Shown one piece after another: positions 10,620-23,119 of a stretch of DNA of 64,000 nt. The position numbers were made by a program, and so were the translations under genes. The DNA is from Quillaja saponaria (taxonomy: Eukaryota; Streptophyta; Magnoliopsida; Fabales; Quillajaceae), in NCBI GenBank assembly GCA_029379385.1, contig CM055618.1:19755071-19819070 (forward strand). Direction: 5' to 3'. The number at the start of each line of letters is the position of its first letter. Positions within the stretch are counted from its first letter, which is position 1. The notes under the pieces are model-generated. The model saw only the letters and a program-made list of their open reading frames with translations, had not been told where the DNA came from and searched no databases.

Positions 10620-13156
10620 ATTTATATCTGATCAAGATTATTACTTATATAATTAATAACGTGGGGACTTGATCTAATAGGGCACGTACCTACCTAGTTT
10701 AAGGGTCGATTGCTTATTTGTGCGAATCAATGGGAATGTTACAAAGGGGCTGCTAACATAGTACACACCTAGCTATATGGCTATTTGGCTATATGCATGT
10801 GAAATTCATACTCATACTTTGAATGAGCCTAAGAAGGATATTGTATATTGGGTTTAGGGTGGGGAAGATATATGGTACTTGTATGTTTGATAGAAAAGGT
10901 TTATATATACTATTTGATCGAGATTAAGATGGCAGTTGAGTTATATATATATTCCATGTGTTTGTGACAAAAACAAAACAAAGTGAAATGCGTGGGGACT
11001 TCGTGGTGTACTCATCAGTCTACTGGCATACAGATTAATAGTGACTGTTTGAGTACTTGAAATTTGTGGAATTCATTTTTGGGTTTGAGTAGCATCATCA
11101 GGCACACACGCATTGGGCACGGCTTAATTAGCAATTGCGCATTGTTAGCTGTTATACATTTTAGCTTTCCAATTTCCACACCTCAGATATGCCAAAGTTG
11201 CATGTATGGGTTGTTGTGATTTTTCTTGTAATAATTATTCTTCTTTTGCTGTTAATAATTACTTTTGCAGAAAATTTGACATTATTATGGGATGGTCATC
11301 GAGCAAGAAATTAATCAATGTTTCAGAATTCAGAGGGATGTAATTAACTCATCACTTTGATTAACTAGCTAGAGAAACAATAAAATTAATACACAAATTA
11401 ACTTGCAGTACTTGACTAATAGATTATTTGGTTCTGGTCGGTGACATCACCTGATATTAGGAAATTAAGGATGTGGTTCACTCTGAATCACTATTTGGTA
11501 GTTTGTTTTGTTCCTGACAAGAAAAACTTAAAAACAAGGAATTAAGTATTACAATATTAAAAGCTCTAGACCACTTGTTTCATGCGCCCATTCGGCTCTG
11601 GGACCCCTTTCATGCAGTATGGTATTAATCGAAACACTCTTACGAAGTATCATAGTCACTCTTTTCATTGTTCTAAATTAACTAATTCTCTTAAACCGGG
11701 TTATAGGAATCTTACTGAGTTAAAACTTTATAATAATTTAATTTAATTCATAGTAATTTCTTCTTCTTTTTTTCTTTTTCCTTCCTCCAAGAAAAAGAAG
11801 AATTATATTCTCTTTGTTTACTCTTCCTTTGACCATACTTGGACTACATGACACATACATCACACGCATATTTATGAGCCCACCAAAACCTCTATCATGG
11901 CCATCTTCACACATGGTTTGGTGTTTCAAAAAGGAATGGTCCACTTGGAATTCTTTAATCAAATAGTTGATCTTTACCATTTTAGTCTTTAGATGATGAA
12001 AATTGCAAATGATTATATGCACCAATCAACAGTAACGTTTTGTTTATTATTACTGTTAAAAGCAATGTATTGTATGGAATAACTTTCTTTGAATATATTA
12101 TAGTTTTTCTTCACTCATAATGGTAGTTTTTATTATATTACACTAATTTTTTTTTTTTAAATATTAACAAATTAAAAAATAATAAATTAATCATACATCG
12201 CCTTCGTCTTAGTCAATCAAACGAAAAGAAAATATAATACTTGCCAAATAAGTTTTTGAAGACATTTTCAGTGACATCAACAGTTTGCCATCATGTAAAC
12301 CAATGCATGTTTAAAAGCTATTGCAAATGTCTTTCTGGGCTTTGCCCCGCCATTTCACCCAAAAAGAATGTGATGCATCTGAATTATTCGGCCGCCCAGC
12401 TTAAGTTACATCTAATCTTCTTTTAGATCTGGATCTGGATTCGGGATTGGTTGATGTATGTGATTCGGACTTTTATCTAATCCGTGAGAAAATCTCCTTA
12501 AGAAAAATTATTACTCTAGCCAAACACGTAGTAACCCAATATTATTCGAAAACGGTTAATCCAATCCCATTAGGAGATCCGGATATCTTTCGGTTTGGAT
12601 CATGTCCGTCCTGAGTTGGATCCGATTGATTCAAGATAAGTTTTGTTATTCTTTTTTTCTCTCAAGCAAAATAAATTAAAAAAAAAATACTTCCTAACCA
12701 CTATCGGAGTCAACCTCACAAAGTAATTACTTGTAGAAAAAGTTATAGTTGTTGACAATATCACAAAGTCCAGTACTGCCTTCTTTCACTATACTTGCTA
12801 AATTTGAATCTGATAAATTTAAATCCAGCTTTGAGTCTCTAGTAATTGAGTTTATCTAAAACTAGTTTGTACATAATAATAAAAAGATAATTCAATATAT
12901 ATTAAAAATTAAATATAAGATTTATCACTACAAGTTTACATTTATTTGAAATTCTAATTCTAATAAATATGATCCCGTGATATTAGCCGTATTTTTTTAC
13001 AGAATAGTAATTAATTAATGTATTTAAGGTAAAAAGATAAGACTTTAGTAAAAGATAAACTAGGTTGAATATCTTATTTACTAAATAGAATTATATATGA
13101 ATATGAACTTGAAATAGATAGTGTTGGATAAGGAATTGAAGACTTCAAATTAACAC
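10620..13156. other. Intergenic spacer upstream of the STP gene
   Basis: This separates the divergent ERF (-) and STP (+) genes. It is AT-rich. A stretch near 12425-12620 is rich in GGATC/GGATT words and looks like old repeat debris, unclassified. I see no coding sequence. Confidence 0.4.
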
Positions 13157-13164
13157 TATAAATA
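13157..13164 (+). promoter_or_regulatory. TATA box of the STP gene
   Basis: TATAAATA lies 106 bases before the ATG at 13263, a typical plant core promoter position. Confidence 0.6.
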
Positions 13165-13262
13165 CTAGCTCAGTAGCTTCTTTTTGGAGTACTTTGCTTA
13201 TCCTCCTTTTTCTATTTCTGAGTACGTTGCTTCTCCTTCTTCTATTTCCCTTTGTGTTAACA

Positions 13263-15248
13263 ATGGCTGGAGGATTTGCTATTGATTCCAAGGATAAGGA
13301 GTATCCAGCCAAACTCACTTTAAGGGTCGTAGTATGTTGTCTTACAGCAGCCATGGGTGGTTTAATTTTTGGTTATGATCTTGGTATTTCAGGTACGTTT
13401 TTAATATGCGGGGTTATTTCACATCGATTGTATCTTGAGTTATTTTATATAATTAATTATATTGACTCGATTAAAGGCTTTTAAGTAGAGTAGTACTGCT
13501 TTGTTTATTATTATTATTTTTTTTTTTTGGTGATACTTCTTATTGTTTATTGTTTGTTTGTGATTAGTTAATTTATATGTAACACGGGATTTCAATTTGT
13601 TTTGGAATGGTGTTGTAGGTGGAGTTACATCCATGGACCCCTTTTTGATGAAATTCTTTCATAATGTCTATGAAAAGGAGGCTCATATTAAATCCTCTGA
13701 TAATCAGTACTGCAAGTTTGACAGCCAGATATTGACTCTGTTCACTTCGTCCCTATACATAGCAGCTCTAATTTCCTCTATTTTTGGGGCAAGCATTACT
13801 CGAGCTTTTGGTAGGCGTCTTACACTGATTACTGGTGGAATACTTTTCTTAATTGGTGCAGCCTTCAATGGCTTTGCCCAGAAGGTTTGGATGCTTATTG
13901 TTGGCCGTTTGTTACTTGGCTTTGGCATTGGATGTGCAAATCAGGTATATATATTCAATAATATCTTCTTCTTCTTTTTTTACTCAATATATAAGTAAAG
14001 AATTAGTTTGCAGTAAATTCTATTTTTAAATTTGCTTTTGCAGTCAGTGCCTATCTACCTTTCTGAGTTGGCCCCTCCCAAGAACAGAGGATCCCTCAAC
14101 ATGTTTTTCCAATTGTCAATTACTTTCGGCATTCTTGTGGCCAATCTCCTAAACTACGTCTTTTCCAATTTGAAACATGGTCAAGGATGGCGCTTAAGCT
14201 TGGGGCTTGCTGCAGTTCCTGCAGTAATAATCATTATTGGTGCTATGCTCCTTCCTGAAACACCTAACTCTTTGGTTGAACGCGGCAAACTCGAAGAAGC
14301 CAAGGATCAATTGATTAGGATTCGCGGTGTTCCTAATGTTGATGAAGAGTTTAATGACATCGTTGCTGCTAGTGAGGCCTCAAGATTAATACAACATCCT
14401 TGGAGTACATTGTTGAAGAGACAGTATAGGCCACAACTTGCATTTGCCATATTAATCCCAGCATTCCAACAACTTACAGGCATGAATGTCATCACTTTTT
14501 ATGCTCCTGTTTTGTTCAAGACAATTGGGTTTGGAAGCACTGCTTCCCTTATGTCTGCTTTGATTACTGGTATTTGCAATTTTTGTGCAACCTTTATTTC
14601 AATTATACTTGTTGATAAGATTGGAAGACGTACCCTTTTCCTTGAGGGTGGTGCTCAGATGATCCTTGCTCAGGTACATACTCTAGCTGCATATTTTCTT
14701 TTTTTGTTTATCCCTCTTCTGTCCTTGCTTGTTCATATAAAATATAAATGATATATTTTGTTTTCTCTCTTTGAATTCAGGTTGTGATCACAATTGCTGT
14801 AGGGCTTAAATTTGGAGTAACTGGGAATCCTGGAGAATTGTCCAAGTCATATGCAGGGTTTGTTGTGGCATTCATTTGTATTTTTGTTGCTGGATTTGCA
14901 TGGTCCTGGGGTCCTTTAGGATGGTTGGTACCAAGTGAAATTTTCTCACTTGAAGTACGATCAGCTGCTCAGTCTGTCAACGTCTCTGTCAACATGATCT
15001 TCACCTTTGCTATTGCCCAAATTTTCACCTCCATGCTCTGCCATATGAAGTTTGGATTGTTCATCTTCTTTGCTTTCTTTACTGTGTTAGCAAGCATCTT
15101 CATCTACAAGTTTTTGCCCGAGACCAAGGGAGTCCCAATTGAGGAAATGGGAGCTGTGTGGCAGAGTCATCCATACTGGCGCAAATATGTTAAGCCACAA
15201 GAAGATCGAAAGGCTCCCAAGGGATCAGAATTTATATCTACTTGTTAA
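13263..15248 (+). CDS. STP-family hexose/H+ symporter (sugar transport protein)
   Basis: Plasma-membrane monosaccharide-proton symporter of the major facilitator superfamily, importing hexoses from the apoplast. Four exons: 13263-13392, 13619-13944, 14044-14673 and 14781-15248, all with GT-AG borders, giving 517 residues, normal for STPs. Motifs in order: [14 protein letters not shown] in TM1, [12 protein letters not shown] after TM2, [15 protein letters not shown] after TM4, [11 protein letters not shown] before the central loop, [17 protein letters not shown] in TM7, [13 protein letters not shown], and [11 protein letters not shown] at the end. The cysteines of YCKFDSQ and MLCHMKFG match the pair that forms the disulphide of the STP lid domain. 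The frame is intact throughout. The specific paralogue number cannot be assigned from memory. Confidence 0.95.
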
Positions 15249-17540
15249 GTTTTTAGCTTTTTTCTAAAATTTTAGTCTTGGCCCAACGATTAAATATCTG
15301 TTTCTCATTTTTGTTGCTAAGTGACATAACATTTTTTGCCTAAATCTATGGTAGTGTTTTATCATTTCTAGCCCATATTTTATTTAGCAGCAGGCTGGCT
15401 GGTGTTGCCTCTCTACTATTGTATGTATTGGACCCTTTACCAAGGCCATAACTTTTTATGTTCTGGATGTCTTATTGTCAACTGCCAGCAGTGATTTCAC
15501 TGTTTCCATGAGAGTGGAAAATTGTGCTTGTAATTTTATTCAAATTGCTGGTTTCATAGACAAGGGAAGACTTGGTAAGCAAATTTTCAGAGACTCATTG
15601 ACAAGACTGGATCTTGGTCATGTCTGAAAAATAAGCATCCCCTGATCCCTATTAGGGTTTTTGGGAATGTTCAAGTGTGCTGTATATGAGTATACATTGA
15701 CCAAGACAATGACATAAATTCTTGCTTCCACTTGTCTAAGCATGCATCGAATGTTTTGCCTCTAGAATTTTCCTCACACGCATTTGATTGTTAGGAGTCA
15801 ACCCAAAGTCCCTTCTAATTGCTCATGTTATGCCATGACCACCGTCTTGATTTTTCAGATTCAGATTTGAATCTTGCATCTCAGTGTGAAGCCTTTACCA
15901 ACTAGTATTAAGACTTATCACATTCCTATTACATTTACTTCAAAACAAGTCATTTTATCCACAATAATATATATTGTACCAATTTTACCCTTTAGTTATC
16001 AAACCATCAAACTTTTCTTTCTCTCCATAAACCAATAAATTGAATGAAATCTAAATTAAATCATGTCCAATTAAAAAAATAAAAAATAAAGTTTTGATTA
16101 CACAATAATTTAAAATGGTTGAAGTTTAATACAAAGAAAAAATAAATACAATAAAGAGGTAATAAAGTGAAAATAAAGTTTAAGATAAATAATATTTTTA
16201 TGAAAAAAAGAAGTAGATTTTTTATTTTTTCGAACAAAAATAAAAGTAATTTTTTTGGTAAGAAACTAAAACTTGATGAATTAATAAATAAAGTATAAAA
16301 TTAGTAGTATATGCATTATTATTGGTAAAGTAATTTATTTATTTTTAAAAAAATAAGAGTATTAACCATATGAATTTTTTTTTTAGAATTTTCGAAATCA
16401 AAACTTTAATAAGTCTTTCTTTGACTTTTCCCTTTATTTTTTATACACGTGGATCTTTTTTGTTTTCCTCACTGTTTCCTTTTTTGGTTTTTCTTTGTGA
16501 CAAAGTAGAGATAGAGTTGAAATGAAAGACAACATTGGTGACGAAAACTGATAATAGAAGAGTCGTACACGGAGGTTGCTATAGCCACACTTAGCCACCG
16601 CCCAGCCTTGAACAGAGCTGTGACAATGGGATGGGACCAGGCGTTTTAGCCAAATCATACTCAAAATCAAGCTTAAACCTATAGCCACCTTTATTTAGTG
16701 CAGTGTAGTACCTAAAGTTCATAATTTTGGCTAATTAATAATCAATTTTTTTATAAGAATTTTGGTACCATTCCATGCATTAAATTTAGTCAAAATAACA
16801 GTTTGAATTATTATTCTTATTCTCATCCGAATCAGTGATTAATTTTCGTAACTTTTAGAACGTTTAAAACTTCAGGTTTCAATATCCAATTGAATGAGTC
16901 AATTAAATGCAAAAATGGGAACTAGTAAGTTGAAATTGTAGACGTGGCACTAAAATACCCAAATCAAATTTGAAAAGCTTAATAGTAAGTCAAGCCTTCT
17001 TTTTCACCAAAGGGTCCTCTTAGAAACCGCCCAAACCGTTGGTTTTATAATTGTCTCACTCCCTCCTTTGACAAACACCCAAATCCGAGAACGTTCCTCG
17101 TAAAGCAGACAAGTTCCGAAATGTAAAATTTAATGTTTAATAGTTAACATAAATATAATAAAACGGGAAAAATTAAATGTAAAAAACCTGCCTTTTTTGC
17201 TTCTACTATTGTTTTGTCCTTTTTAAGGCCAAGTGCAGAGCACACACAAGGTAGGCACAGTGTTTTTGCCACTTTCTTTGTATGAGTCATTGCAGGCCTC
17301 TCCACAGTGATTTGGCTTGGTCAGGTCATAAAAACACGCTTGAAAATGAAAAGGGTTCCGAGTATTTCATTTGGTACACAGAAATTCTATTCTGTCAACC
17401 ATATCCTCCTCCTTCTTCCTTTTTAGGCTGTGCAATTATTCTTATATTCTATTTGTGTACAAATTTTCTAAAACCCACCAGAAAGATTCATCCTTTTAAA
17501 CCCCACTTGCTACACTCTTCCACATATCCCACAAAACTAA
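15249..17540. other. Spacer between STP and MATE genes
   Basis: This includes the 3' region of the STP gene and, after about 15900, AT-rich sequence. Short reading frames here have no recognisable motifs. The last 250 bases probably contain the promoter and leader of the MATE gene. Confidence 0.4.
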
Positions 17541-17561
17541 TTTCTCTCTCTCTCTCTTTCT
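17541..17561 (+). repeat. CT-rich microsatellite in the MATE 5' leader
   Basis: A TC dinucleotide run about 20-40 bases before the MATE start codon. Pyrimidine-rich leaders of this kind are common in plant 5' UTRs. Confidence 0.6.
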
Positions 17562-17579
17562 GTCTGCGTGTGAGCAACC

Positions 17580-19200
17580 ATGTGCCAGTTATCATCTGCT
17601 TCTGCTTCCTGCAAATGCAATCTGGACCAACCAAATCTTCCCGTAACCAAACTAGAGGATCCCGACATGTGTATCCCTTTGATCCCCAAATCCCCAACAG
17701 ATGAACAACAAAATCAAAAATTCGATAAGACCCATTTCTCTTTAGCTATCAATGAAGCTAAATGCATTGCCTCCATAGCATTACCCATGGTGTTAACAGG
17801 TTTCTTACTCTACTCTCGCTCTATGATATCCATGCTCTTCCTTGGCCGCCTTGGTGAGCTTACTTTGGCAGGTGGTTCGCTTGCAATTGGATTCGCTAAT
17901 ATCACCGGTTACTCAGTCCTTTCTGGCCTTGCTATGGGAATGGAACCCATATGTGGTCAGGCTTTTGGTGCAAAAAGATTCAAACTTTTAGGGCTTGTGA
18001 TGCAGAGGACAGTGATTCTGCTTCTATTAACTTCAATACCCATATCATTTTTATGGTTCAACATGAAGAAAATTTTGATCTTTTGTGGTCAAGAAGACGA
18101 TATAGCCACGCAAGCTCAATCTTACATTCTTTATTCTCTTCCGGATCTTCTGGCACAATCGCTATTACACCCCCTGCGAATTTACCTCCGGACTCCAGTC
18201 AATTACTCTGCCTCTGACGTTTTGTGCAACTCTGGCTATTCTTCTTCATATTCCAATCAATTACCTTCTTGTCTCTGTGCTTAATCTTGGAATCAAAGGC
18301 GTTGCTTTAAGCGGAGTTTGGACTAATTTTAATCTAGTAGGGTCATTGATTGTCTACAATTTATTCTCGGGCGTGTACCGAAAAACTTGTGGTGGGATTT
18401 CCTCAGAGTGCTTGAAAGGGTGGAAATCACTAGTGAATTTAGCAATCCCAAGCTGCATTTCGGTTTGTCTTGAATGGTGGTGGTATGAAATCATGATTTT
18501 GCTATGTGGGTTATTGCTTAATCCTCAAGCCACTGTTGCTTCAATGGGAATTTTGATTCAGACCACGGCTTTGATATACATTTTCCCATCTTCTTTAAGC
18601 TTTGCTGTATCCACAAGGGTGGGTAATGAATTGGGTGCTAACAGTCCACAAAGAGCTAAACTTGCAGCTACAATTGGTCTTTGTTTTAGCTTCATTTTAG
18701 GATTTTTGGCATTGTTTTTCGCCATATTTGTGAGGAAGATTTGGGCTCGAATGTTCACCCAAGATGCAGAGATCATTGCTTTGACTTCAATGGTTTTGCC
18801 AATTATAGGACTTTGTGAACTTGGAAACTGTCCACAAACAACCGTTTGTGGTGTTTTGAGGGGAACGGCTAGGCCGAAATTAGGAGCAAATATTAACTTG
18901 GGTTGCTTTTATCTGGTGGGAATGCCTGTGGCCGTGTGGTTGAGTTTTTTTTCAGGGTATGATTTTAAAGGCTTGTGGCTTGGTCTTTTAACCGCTCAAG
19001 GTTCATGTTTATTGTCCATGTTGTTGGTATTGGCTCGAACCAATTGGGAGCGTCAAGCAGAAAGAGCTAAGGAGCTCACATCATCTGTGGCTAATGATAA
19101 AAAAGTCGAAGAAGATGATGAAGACGAAAAAATGCAGGATGAAACTGAAAATTCTTGGAGTTCAGCTGCTGTTACTGAGGGATCTGATTTACTTGTTTGA
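17580..19200 (+). CDS. MATE/DETOXIFICATION transporter (single exon, one frame break)
   Basis: Multidrug and toxic compound extrusion transporter of the intronless plant DTX48-54 group (relatives ADP1, ABS3), generally on endomembranes. It begins MCQLSSASASCKCN, typical of the group. Conserved blocks: FLGRLGELTLAGGSLAIGFA, GYSVLSGLAMGMEPICGQAFG, SLPDLLAQSLLHPLRIYLR, CLEWWWYEIMILLCGLL, SSLSFAVSTRVGNELGAN, LGLCELGNCPQTTVCGVLRG and FYLVGMPVAVWL. An extra C at 18195-18196 shifts the frame after IYLRT. Allowing for that single base, one frame of 539 residues runs to 19200, the normal size. Because the rest is perfectly conserved, I think the break is a consensus error, but a young null allele is possible. 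As read, the protein stops near 18284. Confidence 0.9.
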
Positions 19201-20069
19201 TTTTATTATCACACAGGTTTCAATTTGATGGACGAGATCATTTCCCGCCCTGCCTGGTTTGAATCGTCCAAACGATTTTTTCTTTTGTTTCTGCCAGATT
19301 TGCATTGTAAATAAGAGAGACCAGTGACAGACAGTAGAACACAGGAGCTTCTGCATTTTTCTTCATTATTTTCATTCTTGTATTAAAGACAAACTGAAAT
19401 TAATAAATACATTCTGTTAAAGCCTTTCTAATCCAAATTAAAAATAGATTTTATAAATAATATGGGCTGGGTATTATTAACAATGCCAATTGCCGAATAC
19501 ATTGGTAATAGATGAGTATAATACATTTAATTTCTTTCTCAATTCTTATTATAAGGATTATATTTGCATGTTTAAGGTGGACAATGCTTTTAACATAAAG
19601 AAAAAATTTGACAATCCTATCACACATAATCATAACCACTCTTGAAAAAATGTTTAATTAGTTTCGGTCTCGACATAGATGCGATATGTATTATTCAAGA
19701 TATAGAGTAGTATAATGTAAGTTGTAATATATCAAATTAGAATTTGTAAGATAATTTATCTATTTTTTTATTTATTTTATCAATAAAAAAAAAAGTTTTA
19801 TTTGATTGTACGAAGATGTCATTAAATAAAGCTCTTTGTTTGATTTTGTAATTCATAGTCATAACCCTGATCAATAATTTTGGTTAGAAAAAAAAAAATA
19901 AAGAGTTTGACAATGCCATTTTTGTAAATAATAAAAATTTGTGAATAAGTGTCATGATTTTTTCCAAAAATATGTGTGAAAGCCGAAGGGTATGAAACAG
20001 ACTAGCAGAGTGATTCTAGACTAAGACGGCCAAACACGCATAAATTGCGCACAGGATTGCATAATGAGC
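19201..20069. other. Spacer 3' of the MATE gene
   Basis: 3' UTR-like sequence followed by AT-rich DNA. I see no gene. Confidence 0.4.
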
Positions 20070-21090
20070 TTTTTGTCGGCAGGTTGGTAACGTAAATGAC
20101 CAGTCGCACTTTGCAATTTAGATTGCTGACTCTTTCAAATCACCTCTACTCCAAGTTGAAAAGGAATGTGAATATCATCCTAACCATTAACTTCAAAAGG
20201 AATATACCAATATCAATAGTTATGCATTTTCTATTTTTCTTACTTTTGTAAAGTGACATAAACTTTTATCCCACTAAAAACAACATGCATCGTATTTTGT
20301 TACATAAAAATTATGAGGCTGTTTGAATTATTAAATAAGAATGATATAATTATTAAATATTATATAATTAATTTGTTGCTTGATTATAAATGATATTGTA
20401 TTGTTGACTTTCTTTTATACTTACAGTACTAATCTATTTAGTAAAAAAAAACAAAATAATACAATTTTATTGTCTAATATATTATATAAGTATCTATACA
20501 TTGCTTTAAATAAATCTAAATTTTTTTTGACGCAAAGGAGGTAAAAGTAAATTGAACCTCCAAATACATTATATCTTTTTGTCGGTAGGTTGGTAACTTA
20601 AGTGACCAGTCACACTTTGCAATTTAGATTGCTGGCTCTTTCAAATCACCGCAACTCCAAGTTGAAAAGGAATGTGAATATCGTCCTAACCTTAAACATC
20701 AAAAGGAATATACCAATATTAATAGTTATGCATCTTCCGTTTCTCTTACTTTTGTAAAGTGACATAAATTTTTATCCCACTAAAAACAACATGCATTGAA
20801 TTTCGATACGTAAAAATTATAAATTATGAGGCACTTTGAATTATTAGATAAGAATGATATAATTAATTTGTTGTTTGATTATAAAGGATATTATAGATTA
20901 TCTGTTAACTGTCTTTTATAACTTACAGTGCTAATCTATTTAGTGAAAAAAAAAAAAAAAAACACAATAATACAATTTTATTGTCTAATATATTATATAA
21001 GTATCTATACATTGTTTCAAATAAATCCGATATTTTTTTAATTTTTTTTTTTTCACGCAAAGGAGGTTTGAGTACATTGAACCTCCATAT
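20070..21090. repeat. Tandem duplication, unit about 506 bp
   Basis: Two diverged direct copies, about 20070-20562 and 20576-21090. Each starts with CTTTTTGTCGG and carries shared blocks such as TTTGCAATTTAGATTGCTG, ACTCCAAGTTGAAAAGGAA and CCCACTAAAAACAACATGCAT. Each ends with a small inverted repeat, AGGAGGT paired with ACCTCC. Copies differ by scattered substitutions and small indels, so the duplication is not recent. It is non-coding. Confidence 0.85.
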
Positions 21091-21884
21091 CTGACCAACT
21101 GCCACTCACGGGATAAGCAATGTACCTGAATTTGGATCATACCCAGCCAGAACACGTACGTCATCACCAAACTAACGCTATTGGGCTTTTGTCACCCAAT
21201 CTACCTCTTCCCTCAAATTGCAACTTAGCTTGCTTATAGCTATGTTAATAAATTAGACTGTGATCCGATCTATTCGAATTTATTAATTAATTTAAAAATA
21301 ATTGAATCTAAATTCGTACACATTCAAATAAGAATCACTTCATATACATCATTTTAATCCAATATAATTGATATTCCAATAGAAAATTTTGATTACTTTT
21401 TAGCCTATTTCATTTTATTGTTTGGAAAAGATTGAGACAAAATTAGGATATGGATAGATCAATGGAATACATGCCCAAGAAAATTTAATTAAATTTAGAA
21501 ATCACAATCTTTGTTAAAACATTAATCCTGCCTACTTAAGATAACCTTTGTAATTATAATATACTTTAATAATACCAGAAACCAACGTGCATTGTGTTGG
21601 AATATACGACCAATGACTCTAATTCAAAACATGGACTAATTGATAATCAACTTGTAATTATTAATCACAAACGAAATCAAAGTCAGTTTGCGATTCTTTT
21701 TGATTCGCCTAGTACTATAAAATATTATGAAAGGGTGGGTAGGTATATAATTACATTTTTCATATGTCTTAATTCTTTCTTAACCACCATAAGTAATTGT
21801 TAATTACAAATCATTGACTATGGGTTGGGTTATTATATAACCTCATGACGGTTGCCATTATGTTCTAATTCTATGTTTGTTATA
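21091..21884. other. AT-rich spacer
   Basis: No gene or clear repeat recognised. Confidence 0.35.
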
Positions 21885-22450
21885 TGGAATGTTTTGAAAA
21901 CCGAATTGATCGGACCAGTCAGACTGGTTAAACCGCTATCTAGGTGATAAATTAGACTAAAAAATTGTTTTGATAGTCAGACTGATCAAAACCACTAGAA
22001 CTGATGCCAGGTTGATCAACTCGAACTAGTTTTTTTTTGTTTAATTAAAAAAAAATTTATTTTTTGTATTAAAGATTAGTGAAATATTTATATTTTATAT
22101 TAAAGATTAATTAAATAATTATATTTTACTTGATATTACCTTTTGATTAATAAATTAAATAAGTTGAAACTTGAATGTTGTGATTCACAATAAATTAATC
22201 AGTTGTTGTATTAGCTATTAATAACTATATTTGACTATTTGTGATTTGATTTTCTTATTATTTAATGAATATTGAATTATTATTTTACATTTTATTGTGT
22301 ATTTAGTATTTATAATTAATAAAAAAATTAAATATTATATATATATATATATAATATTCAAAATATATAATTAACTATATTTATGACATCATCTGATCCA
22401 ACCATTGGTCAGTCTCGATTGAATTGCATACGATCAAAATTTTAAATCCA
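21885..22450. mobile_element. Possible non-autonomous DNA transposon (MITE-like), degraded
   Basis: The left part (TTTTGAAAACCGAATTGATC, GACCAGTCAGACTGGTTAAAC) resembles a widespread plant repeat built of ACCGGTT-like words. The right part near 22390-22445, read on the other strand, carries a related series (AAAATTTTGATCG, GAGACTGACCAATGGTT, GGATCAG), giving a degenerate inverted-repeat arrangement. The interior is AT-rich with a TA run near 22339-22352. It has no coding capacity. Boundaries and class are uncertain. Confidence 0.35.
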
Positions 22451-23059
22451 ATTTGTGAGTGTGATTTATGGAAAAAAAAAAAAAAAGGGGAATTATTTCT
22501 TAGTTTGAAACAATTAAACTATGTGAAATTCTAAAGCTATTAGTTAAGCTCATCTTAAATCAGTGTTGCACTAACAAGAAAAGTAGGTGGGATTATTTTA
22601 TTTTTTATTTGTTTTATTTAGCTGTTACAAATGTTCTTATATTTACTTCAACTAATTATATCTATTATTTGGTCAAAAAAATTATTCATGCTGAGAGTAT
22701 TAAAAAATTTATGACAATTTTATTCTTAAATAAATTTAAACTTAGAATAACAAAACAAACATTATTAACCATCCAACAAATCATTACTTATAAAAATAAT
22801 TGGTGCCCTTTTGAGATCTCAAAAGAAAAACTTTCGGCCGGCCCCCATTTGTCACCTAAGGGGCGCATTATCTTTAGTTTTTGTTTTTGAAAAAAAAAAA
22901 AACGAATAAGGGTATTAAAAATTTTATTTTATGGAGGATATGTAACAGTTTTCAAGGTCAACTAAATTTTTAACGGCCGGAAAAGTTATATAAAAATTAA
23001 AGTAATTACCAATATAAATTGACTTATCAACATTTCAATAATTGAATTTGAGTCAATAC

Positions 23060-23060
<1 letters not shown>
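22451..23060. other. AT-rich spacer
   Basis: No gene recognised. Contains an A14 tract near 22471. Confidence 0.35.

Positions 23061-23117
<57 letters not shown>
23061..23117. repeat. TAA trinucleotide microsatellite
   Basis: About 19 uninterrupted TAA units. A purely simple repeat, likely polymorphic. Confidence 0.95.

Positions 23118-23119
<2 letters not shown>

Noticed and set aside
11738..12025. 95-residue minus-strand open frame
   Set aside because: No motif, basic low-complexity end, in an AT-rich spacer; nothing supports coding.
13145..13354. Minus-strand frame over the STP start
   Set aside because: Antisense shadow of STP exon 1 and its leader.
22609..22890. 93-residue plus-strand open frame
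   Set aside because: Composition follows AT-rich DNA; no recognisable domain.
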